Below, piece after piece: positions 34,397 through 42,025 of a stretch of DNA of 64,000 bases. The stretch is from Craspedostauros australis. Taxonomy: Eukaryota; Bacillariophyta; Bacillariophyceae; Mastogloiales; Achnanthaceae. Within the stretch, counting starts at the first letter, position 1, and each line of letters starts with the position of its first letter. The DNA lies in assembly GCA_026770025.1 (NCBI GenBank), contig JAMXDE010000043.1:434001-498000 (forward strand), given 5' to 3'. Both the position numbers and the translations under genes were made by a program. Under the pieces are notes generated by a model. It did not search any database. It saw only the letters and a list, made by a program, of their open reading frames with translations, and had not been told where the DNA came from.

Positions 34397-35059
34397 TGTT
34401 GGAACATGACGAATATTCAGATTCGTGTATGACCCGGTAGGGGTCACAGTTGCGCAAATGACTGCTCACACATATTTGTTTGTCCAGAACTCCTTCTCAC
34501 GATCAAATGTTCCAAACCCGAAAACGGAAATTTACAGCAGAATCCTCGAATATGACGAAAGAATCTCGGAATCTTCAGAAACAAATAATCTACGAGCCGA
34601 GAGGAATCTAACGTCAGCGGGAACGTGAGGAGCAGAGCATGAACGTCAGCAGAGGAGCAAGACCAGATATATATGGATGAGAGGAACCACTTAGGTAAGA
34701 CGTCAGGATTAGAGACTGACGCAATCGAGTTCCTGAATCTCTGTCTGACACAACCAAGACCAAATAAGACAACAACACGACGAACTGCGGGAAACTGGCG
34801 CAGGTCGAGGATTCACATCGCGGTGGATCGTTAGGAATTAGGAAATGATCTGACTCAATAGGAGTCAGAACTACACGAGTTTGCAGGGCAACTGGAGATT
34901 GACATGAGTTGACTTTTGACAGACAAGTCGAGCTCATAAATCGCAGAGAAAGAGGAATCACCAACCTACAAACCCGGGATAACAGAACAACTAACTTAGT
35001 GAACCAATTGTAGCCCCACCCGGTCTACATGAGCAACAGGATTGAGACCTGTTTCAACA
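34397..35059 (+). repeat. 3' LTR of intact Copia element
   Basis: 663 bp, with no differences from the 5' LTR noticed when the two were read side by side, including the short frames inside them. It is preceded by cacaaacagggagag, the likely polypurine tract. Confidence 0.9.
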
Positions 35060-35821
35060 AAGGAGAAGGGCGGCATCGGCTATCAGGAGGCCGTGATGCA
35101 GACGAAGGGCATGAACGGGGATGTGGCCAGGCTCATCTGCAAGGAGTACAAGATGTCGTGTGCGGAGATCATATTGCGGGAGGACATCACCGTGGATCAG
35201 TTCATTGATGTCATCGAAGGCAATCGGGCTTACATTCCCGTCCTTTACGTTTTCAACAAGATCGATGCCATCACTATCGAAGAGCTGGATATTCTGGATC
35301 AGATGCCGGTACGTTGTGTGTGTCTGTGCGTGCGTGTTCGCATGTGGTGTGCGCACTCTTCTTGTTCGGAATGCGTTGCTGATGGATGCATAATGTGCTG
35401 TGTGGGTTTCAAACTGTCTCGCAGAGTACGCACATGTCTCACAATCCATTCATTCTCACTCATTCATCCATACGTCATCAACCACCACCCATTCCACGCC
35501 ACGCCACAGAACTACGTCCCGATATCATCGCAACACGAATGGAACCTGGAAGAGCTGATGGAAGAGATCTGGTCACGATGCAACATGATCCGAATCTACA
35601 CCAAACCACAGGGCCAGATCCCCGACTACGATGAGCCGGTCATTTTGCATTCCGAACGACCGACGGTGGAGGAATTTTGCAACCGTCTTCACCGGGCAAT
35701 CATGGAGCAGTTCTCGCATGCGTGGGTGTGGGGCAAGTCGGCCAAGCATCAGCCTCAGCGCTGTGGTAGAGATCACGTTCTGTGCGATGAAGACATCGTT
35801 CAGATCTGTAAGAAGGTGTAA

Positions 35822-36045
35822 TTCCAGAGCGTACTCTATTGGTACAAAATACATGCCATCCGACCTACTCTCTAGTGTACGAGCACGCAAGCTTGACGAG
35901 CGTTCGCTGCGCATCTTGCGTGACGACTTGCTGGCGCTATCGTTCACAGTGCCGAGGACGGCACTGATCGCGCTTTGTTCATTCTTCACGCGATCGAATC
36001 GCAACTGCGCCAGCTAAGTCTTGTGGATCGTCCCAGCGGCAGCTC
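35822..36045. other. convergent 3' intergenic region
   Basis: 224 bp between the stop of the disrupted DRG1 gene (plus) and the stop of PTS gene D (minus). It must contain both 3' UTRs and polyadenylation signals, though no canonical AATAAA is seen. The same arrangement with a 215-bp spacer occurs at 50258-50472. Confidence 0.5.
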
Positions 36046-38025
36046 CTACAGAACACTGCTCGGAACGCTGCTCGGAGTGCTGCTCGAAAGGGGAGTCGGA
36101 GCAAAGGTCGGACATTCGGTCGGCCGCTCCGCGCGGTCGATGCAATAGGTCTCGTTTTTTAGTCCTGTTGCAATGCCGCCGGCGTCCTTGGGACATGCGG
36201 CATCGGCATCACTGATGACGTAGACTTGCTGATTGAAGGCGTCGCAGTTCTCGACGGTCATGCAATCCTTGCAGCTGTCAACGTCACCGCAGCCGTCGTC
36301 CGGCACGATGATGTCGGTGGTCATGCGATCGTTGTGTCCTAATCCTTCACATGAACCTCGACGCGGGCATGCGCTGTCACCGATGACGAGGCTGCCGCGG
36401 TTCTTTCCGCCACCAGCGGTCTCGATGGTGGAGTGGGTCGCCTTGCAGGCGCTGTTGCCAGTGCATGCATTGGGACCGACGAAGACGTCGTTCTGGATGC
36501 GCATGGGCAGAGTTTGCTCGATGCGTCTGCCGGCGTCGCGACAGGCATCCGGGCCAATGCAGGAGCCATTCAGAATCGCCGCGTCTCCATACGCGAACCG
36601 AGCGGCATTGGTGCAAGCGTCCGTGCCGATGCAGGCCGTCTGTCCCACCAACGTGACGCCGGAAACGACAACGCCCGATGCGTCGTTCCCGTTGACTCCG
36701 ACGCACGCGTTCTCTCCGTTGCAGGAAGAGCCCAAGACCAGCGCATCTGGTCCCATGGAAGCACACACCCCGACGCCGACGCAGGCGCTGGCTGCCACGG
36801 TCATGAAGCCGTTCGTCTGGGTGGTGAAGCAGCTACCATCCGTCTCGCAGCACGAAAAGCCGCGGCTCATGCAGACGTTGAAAATATCCGTCGCCCCCCT
36901 GGCCATGATCAAAGTCGTGCCGCTGACCTCCAACATCGCCAGCTGACGAGATAGCACGGGATCCGATGCGTATCGATTGAACAGCTTGCGTGCTGCGGCC
37001 TCGCCCAGATCACCGGCGCAACCGAAGTACGTTTGCAACGCGCGGGTGTTGCGAACGGCGATGATTGCCTCGCGGCAGGATGCCTTCGCCGAATTGCAGA
37101 TGACAGTCTTGAGTGCGGCCTGCTGCGGCGTCAGCGCGATTGATGGCGTGTCGTATGGGATGCAGATCACGAGCGCGGTCGCGTCAAAGGCGGTTGGAGC
37201 CGAGGTTGGTTGGGCTGTTGGATTGGATGTGGGCATGGATGACGGATAAGTGGTTGGTGCTGCGGTTGGAGCAAGCGTTGGCAGAGATGTGGGTCCCGCG
37301 GTCGGCCCAGAGGTCGGTCCAGAAGTGGGTTTTGCAGTTGGACTTGTTGTCGGCCCAGCGGTTGGAGTTGTGGGCCAGGCGGTCGGCGCGAAAGTGGGCA
37401 GCGCAGTCGGTTGGAAGGTTGGCGAGGACGTGGGTGGAGTGGTTGGTGGGGAAGTCGGCTGAGAGGTGGGCGAGGACGTGGGTGGACTGGTCGGTGCGGA
37501 AGTCGGATGAGAGGTGGGAGAGGACGTCGGTGCGCTGGTCGGTGCGGAAGTGGGTACAGCAGTCGGTCCTGAGGTTGGTTGAGAAGTAGGCAGTGCAGTG
37601 AGCGACGTCGGGGTTAAGGTTGGCTGCGAAGTTGGTGACATGGTCGGGGATGCTGGTAGTGATGGTGTTGACTCTGGCGTGGACGGGCTGATCGGCGAAG
37701 ATGTTGGAGCCGACGTCGGATTGGAGGTCGGTGAAGATGTTGGGTTGGCGGTCGGTGAAGATGTTGGAGCCGACGTCGGGTTGGAGGTTGGTGACCTGGT
37801 CGGATTGGCGGTCGGTGAAGCTGTGCCATCCTTCCCCATCTTGTTGGCTTCCTTTTGGTTTTTGCCCTCGGCGCCACCTTCATTCTTCAGCGTGCGCGTG
37901 GCCTGCAACATGAGGTGAAGTTCCTCGGTTGCACCCATATCTCTGCTTCCACGCAGGACAGCGTCGGTCGTCGCCGCATTCGCGAGGAAGAGCGCATAGA
38001 TGACGGCTGCCTTGACCTTGAACAT
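36046..38025 (-). CDS. PTS gene D: secreted Cys-rich protein, 659 aa
   Basis: Starts at ATG 38025 with a signal peptide (MFKVKAAVIYALFLANAA, likely cleavage near TDA/VLRG). Then come the conserved LRGSR...ATEELHLMLQATRTLK segment, a long linker of xPTS/xPTx repeats (about residues 65-270), a helical Cys module with GCAGDLGEAAARKLFNRYAS, and a C-terminal array of about eight CxGxxAC-type repeats spaced 35-45 residues. It ends in a second short PT-rich tail. The single module plus array equals the first half of copies A-C, but the linker precedes rather than follows it. Probably extracellular or cell-wall associated. Convergent with DRG1. Function unknown. Confidence 0.85.
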   Translation of the reverse strand: MFKVKAAVIYALFLANAATTDAVLRGSRDMGATEELHLMLQATRTLKNEGGAEGKNQKEANKMGKDGTASPTANPTRSPTSNPTSAPTSSPTANPTSSPTSNPTSAPTSSPISPSTPESTPSLPASPTMSPTSQPTLTPTSLTALPTSQPTSGPTAVPTSAPTSAPTSSPTSHPTSAPTSPPTSSPTSQPTSPPTTPPTSSPTFQPTALPTFAPTAWPTTPTAGPTTSPTAKPTSGPTSGPTAGPTSLPTLAPTAAPTTYPSSMPTSNPTAQPTSAPTAFDATALVICIPYDTPSIALTPQQAALKTVICNSAKASCREAIIAVRNTRALQTYFGCAGDLGEAAARKLFNRYASDPVLSRQLAMLEVSGTTLIMARGATDIFNVCMSRGFSCCETDGSCFTTQTNGFMTVAASACVGVGVCASMGPDALVLGSSCNGENACVGVNGNDASGVVVSGVTLVGQTACIGTDACTNAARFAYGDAAILNGSCIGPDACRDAGRRIEQTLPMRIQNDVFVGPNACTGNSACKATHSTIETAGGGKNRGSLVIGDSACPRRGSCEGLGHNDRMTTDIIVPDDGCGDVDSCKDCMTVENCDAFNQQVYVISDADAACPKDAGGIATGLKNETYCIDRAERPTECPTFAPTPLSSSTPSSVPSSVL

Positions 38026-38269
38026 GATTGTTGCGATTGACTGTTATTGGATCGGTGTTGAGTTGCTTGACTTGTTTGGCTTGCAAAGGACTGCGATGAT
38101 CGTAGAGAAATACTCGTACGTGGCGAGAGTGCTGGATATTGCTTCTCGGAATGACGTTGGATGAGTAGGGATGCAAATTATGAGCACTGGGTGTTGGCCT
38201 CATCTCATACGCGACTGGGCTGTCCCCTCTTCACGGTTTGAGACATGATACAGTTGTTCATGTGATTGC
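38026..38269. promoter_or_regulatory. short divergent spacer between PTS gene D and PPOX
   Basis: 244 bp separate the PTS gene D start from the PPOX frame. The sequence is duplicated upstream of PTS gene E (52465-52734), where no PPOX follows, so it belongs to the duplicated block and serves PTS genes D/E. Whether it also drives PPOX is doubtful. Confidence 0.5.
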
Positions 38270-39964
38270 TTGATCTCGACCATCTTGCACCCCCTGAAGG
38301 CCTCCAAGAAGGATGACAATGACAATGACGACGGCGTCCTGGACTGCCTGGTGCTGGGAGGCGGCATCTCGGGCTGCACGTTAGCCCACAACCTGAATCG
38401 CGACGGCAGATCCATCTTCCTGGCCGAGGCGCGCAACTACTTGGGCGGCAACGTCAAATCGCACGTGACGGACGACGGCTTCGTCTGGGAGGAGGGCCCC
38501 AACTCGTTCGCGACGCAGCCCAGCATCGTGCGCATCGCCCACGAGCTCGGCATTGACGACCAGCTCGTCTTCGCCGACGAATCACTGCCACCCTGGGTCA
38601 ACCACAACGGCAAGCTGCATCCGTTGCCCAAAGGCAACGGCGGCAAGGGACCGCAGGGACAGCTCGAGCTCGTCTTCGGTGCCAACGGCGTCCTCAAGTT
38701 CGCCCTGGCCGGCGAATTGCTGTCGTGGCCCGGCAAGATCCGCGCTGGCATTGGCGCCTTCCTGGGACACGCGCCGCCGCCCGAAGGCAAGGAGGAGACG
38801 ATCCGCGAGTGGGTCACGCGCATTTTGGGCGAGGAGGTCTTTCTGCGCTGCATCGATCCCTTCGTCAGCGGCGTCTACGCCGGCAATCCCGAGACGCTCA
38901 GCATGAAGGCGGCCTTGCCCAAGATCGCGCGCATCGAGCGCATCTCCTATTCCATCGATTGGAACAAATTCGGGGCCCTCTTTTACGGTGGCTTGAAGCG
39001 GCAGGTCGAGCTCACGAAGGAGCGCAAGGCCGATCCGCCCAAGCCAGAGTGGGTCGAATTCGAATACGGCAATCCCGGCAGTTTCCGCTACGGTCTGTCG
39101 ACGTTGCCCGACGCCATTCGCAAGGATCTCGGCGAATCCAAGATCGGCTTGCAGCACAAGTGCATCAAGCTCGAGAAGGCCGACGACGGCGTCTTCACGG
39201 CCACATTCGAAACACCCGACGGCATCCAAACGATGCAGGCCAACACCGTCGTCTCCACGATCCCGGCACATTCCATCGCGGATGTGCTGAAGCCCGTCCT
39301 GCCCAACACGCAGGGCATCTTCGAAACGGTGCGCGCCGAAATCGATCGCCTCGGCATCTACCATCCGCCCGTCGCGGCCGTCACCGTCGCGTATCCCAAG
39401 AAATCGTTCCGCGATATCGAACTGCCCAACGGCTTTGGCAATTTGCAGGGATTGCCGGGATTTGGGTCGTTGAATCCGCGCTCGGAAGGTGTGCGCACGT
39501 TGGGCACGCTGTGGTCGTCGTCGCTGTTTCCGGGCCGCGCGCCGGAGGATTACCATCTCCTGCTCAATTACATCGGCGGGTCGCGCGATGTGGGGCTGGT
39601 AGAATTGTCGCGCGACGAGATCATCGATGAAGTCGACAAGGGTTGCCGGCAGGTGCTGCTGCAGGACAGCGCGCCCGAGCCCAAGGTGCTGGGACTCAAG
39701 ATCTGGCCCACCGCGATTCCGCAGTACGAGCTGGGGCATTTGGAGATCATCAAGGATCTGGAGGAGGCCGAGAAGCAGGTCGATGGTCTGTGGGTGTGCG
39801 GCAATTACCGTACCGGCGTCGCCTTTCCCGATTGCGTCACGTTTGGATACGATCATGCCAAGGTCGTGGCGGACTACTTGGAGGGCAAGGATGGCGCCGC
39901 GACCACGACAGTGGCAACATCTGAATCTGACTCTTCCAAGAGTGAGACGATAGAGGCGAGATAG
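38270..39964 (+). CDS. PPOX: protoporphyrinogen IX oxidase, 5' end missing or unrecognised
   Basis: The frame encodes about 560 residues of an oxygen-dependent protoporphyrinogen oxidase, the FAD enzyme making protoporphyrin IX for haem and chlorophyll, in algae usually plastid-located. Visible: dinucleotide-binding LVLGGGISGCTLAHNL (about residue 28), EEGPNSF (74), the SGVYAGNPETLSMKAALPK segment (about 200) and the C-terminal GNYRTGVAFPDCVTFGYDHA motif. The in-frame stop upstream is at 38246-38248 and there is no ATG before residue ~210; the frame opens with TTG at 38270. No transit peptide is visible. Homology to the duplicated block ends at about 38290, seven codons into the frame. So the gene either lost its first exon at the duplication breakpoint or has an upstream exon I cannot identify. 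Confidence 0.8.
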   Translation: MISTILHPLKASKKDDNDNDDGVLDCLVLGGGISGCTLAHNLNRDGRSIFLAEARNYLGGNVKSHVTDDGFVWEEGPNSFATQPSIVRIAHELGIDDQLVFADESLPPWVNHNGKLHPLPKGNGGKGPQGQLELVFGANGVLKFALAGELLSWPGKIRAGIGAFLGHAPPPEGKEETIREWVTRILGEEVFLRCIDPFVSGVYAGNPETLSMKAALPKIARIERISYSIDWNKFGALFYGGLKRQVELTKERKADPPKPEWVEFEYGNPGSFRYGLSTLPDAIRKDLGESKIGLQHKCIKLEKADDGVFTATFETPDGIQTMQANTVVSTIPAHSIADVLKPVLPNTQGIFETVRAEIDRLGIYHPPVAAVTVAYPKKSFRDIELPNGFGNLQGLPGFGSLNPRSEGVRTLGTLWSSSLFPGRAPEDYHLLLNYIGGSRDVGLVELSRDEIIDEVDKGCRQVLLQDSAPEPKVLGLKIWPTAIPQYELGHLEIIKDLEEAEKQVDGLWVCGNYRTGVAFPDCVTFGYDHAKVVADYLEGKDGAATTTVATSESDSSKSETIEAR

Positions 39965-40210
39965 AATCAAGACATACAAAAAGTATTGCTTTGTTCTGAG
40001 ATTTCAGTTATTCTGTGCTCAAATAATAGAGAGTTATCGTTTGTAACTTTAAGGAGTCCCGGGGTACAAAATAACCTGATAGAGATATTTTTCGGGGGTA
40101 CGGGCGAGCCAGCCAAACCGTAGAGTTGCATGGGATGCGGTTTGGAGCTCCTATTTCACATGGCCATGTACTCTACACCTCAATTTGGGTTTCACGCGTG
40201 TAATAACTTG
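39965..40210. other. PPOX 3' flank up to duplication breakpoint
   Basis: Single-copy, AT-rich sequence after the PPOX stop (TAG at 39962-39964). At about 40211 (ccgtgact) the second copy of the segmental duplication begins. No gene or repeat recognised. Confidence 0.5.
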
Positions 40211-40508
40211 CCGTGACTAGGTATCTCAGGACAGATTCCCAAGAACATTGAACCTTCGGCAAAAAACAACGAATTTTGTGCTGTTGGACCACCTGCCTGA
40301 TATGTTTGCATAGATAGATCCATAAAACTTCAACTAGGACACAACTAAAAATGTATTGCTTGACTCCTTATGAGGAGATTACAAGGATTACGAATATGTG
40401 CTTGGTTTGGATATCGCAGACCAAGAATTAGAATGCCTATTTCTAAGTGCAGGTCGACCCGCTCGAGGGGCTCGTAACGAAAATACCATCTTGTTTTTAC
40501 GCAGTGCA

Positions 40509-40819
40509 TGTCAGGAATAACAGATGTGGTACTCTGGAACCGCATGAAGATCAGCATCATGTCAGTGGCACACCACATGCAGATCAGCATCATGTCAGTG
40601 GCACACCAGATGAAGAGAATTGTGCGGGTGGGACAATGAATGCAAAGTGTGAATACAAAAATGAAGAAAGGAAATTGTGTGACAAGATGGAAATCTTGGT
40701 CTCATGATTCGCCACCGAGAACAAGAAAACGAGAACAACAACAACAAAACAAAATGAAACAATGGCACAATTTGTGTGAAGCAAGGACTCTGAATTGACG
40801 GCAAGTGGATTTCTCAACA
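40509..40819 (+). mobile_element. old solo LTR upstream of PTS gene C
   Basis: Orthologue of 2189-2512 and 11290-11633 (TGTCAGGAATAACAG to GGATTTCTCAACA), with the same decayed flanks. Its presence at the same place in all three copies shows that it predates both duplications. Confidence 0.65.
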
Positions 40820-42025
40820 AGTGTGGTCTCCAGTTTGCGTTTGGAGGTGTTTCGGGTTGGCTGTCTCCTGAGAGGGCGGAAACCTTCCTTTGGAGGGCGG
40901 TTTTCCTTCGGAAGAAGAATTGGCCATCACTGATCCCCCAATCTTCCTTCAGAGGAATGTTCACTAAGAACACCGCGAAGCAAACTCACAGGAATCACCT
41001 CGTTGCCTCCGAAATCGACACAAAGTCTCATAAAACAGATCAATCGTCAGATCGGAAACGCCAACAACCAGCCATCAACTAACAACCAGCAAGCGTTGCC
41101 AGGAGACGACAGGCCCCTCTGAGGCCGCAACGAAGAGAAACAGCCCACAAGGTACGCGCACATCACGAAGAAAGGGGATGGAAGCCGAGCTGATGCATGA
41201 GGAAGAATCGACAACCCACACGCGCAGATGCACACGCGCAGATGCACACGCACACCTACACAACGGAGAGTGCATTCATTTGCAACACCGACGTCAAGAC
41301 GCACGTGAGCCGCGGATAGTGTCGCAGATGATGCAGCAGCACTGGTGAAACGGCAGCATGCACCAACGCTCGAGATGCAAGCTACCTGCGAGTATGAGCA
41401 CCATACCTACTACGTTCCAGTCAATCTTCGCGGATCGTTGTTCAGCGGTTCTGCGGCCCCTGTCGATGATGACCATCTCGTTCAGGATGCCTCGTGTCAT
41501 GCCGATGCTAGACGCGCGCTGCTTCACATTCCGGTGCTCACATCCCGGTGCTCACATCCCGCACCTCCTCCAAGCCGATCTAACTCAAGCTGCTCTTTTC
41601 CATCACCATCGTTCCTGCTCTCCCCTTCCCTTTCCCTTCTCTTCGCATACGCAACTGATGCCTCCTGTGTGCGCAATCTTGACGTGATCGGATCGTCACG
41701 ACGTTGCGTCGATTGATGGATATTGTTGATCATCATTGATTGCTGTCGTTGTCGTTGCTCGCCACCACGTCTCACGTCATTTCACACACCAACAATTCTG
41801 CTCACACAAACGAACACATCACTGCAACACTCACAATCGTTGCCGTTCTTCGTGGGACGGAACTCGCGGCCAAACTTATGCCTGATGCTCGCATTGCCAA
41901 TCTCAACCCATACGTGATCCGTACCAACCCATTCTCGTGGCACGTACGCATACATGCACACATACAAATGCGCCCGACGTGCAGAACCAAACAGTCTCAC
42001 GACGGCGACGAAGACAACAGCAAAG
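40820..42025 (+). promoter_or_regulatory. conserved upstream region of PTS gene C
   Basis: Equivalent to 2513-3718 and 11634-12845, with only two units of the 14-bp cacacgcgcagatg repeat (about 41217-41244) and an extra copy of ggtgctcacatccc near 41535-41560. This is the upstream region of the only apparently intact gene among copies A-C, so it is the best place to look for conserved promoter motifs. Confidence 0.45.

Larger units (their letters stand above)
29162..35059 (+). mobile_element. intact Ty1/Copia retrotransposon inside DRG1 exon
   Basis: 5,898-bp element with 663-bp LTRs (29162-29824 and 34397-35059) that look identical, ends TGTTGGAAC/GTTTCAACA, and target duplication aaggag (29156-29161 and 35060-35065). 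The empty site is at 49502-49507 in the duplicate gene. A purine tract agggagag precedes the 3' LTR. One uninterrupted polyprotein fills the inside. All features are those of a very recent insertion of an element able to encode its own proteins. Confidence 0.95.
28592..35821 (+). pseudogene. DRG1: DRG1-type GTPase gene split by Copia insertion
   Basis: Exon 1 begins at ATG 28592 and encodes 190 residues identical or nearly so to the intact copy at 48938, including the P-loop GFPSVGKST (residues 76-84) and DLPGIIEGA (122-130). A Copia element occupies 29162-35059, duplicating aaggag. Coding sequence resumes at 35066 (KGGIGYQ...), with NKID (residues 254-257), a 201-bp intron 35309-35509 (GTACGT...CACAG), and exon 2 35510-35821 with the C-terminal TGS-type region. 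Read through the element, the frame ends after a few codons, so the product lacks the NKID motif and TGS domain. Without the insertion the gene would be intact, so inactivation is recent. Confidence 0.9.

Noticed and set aside
36046..38025. PTS proteins as RXLR-type oomycete effectors because of the LRG motif after the leader
   Set aside because: The motif is LRG(N/S)R without RXLR/EER spacing, the Cys repeats are unlike effector folds, and the locus has a plastid-type enzyme.
38582..39979. 465-codon open frame antisense to PPOX
   Set aside because: It is a shadow of the GC-rich sense gene; no domain, and the sense strand has clear FAD-enzyme motifs.
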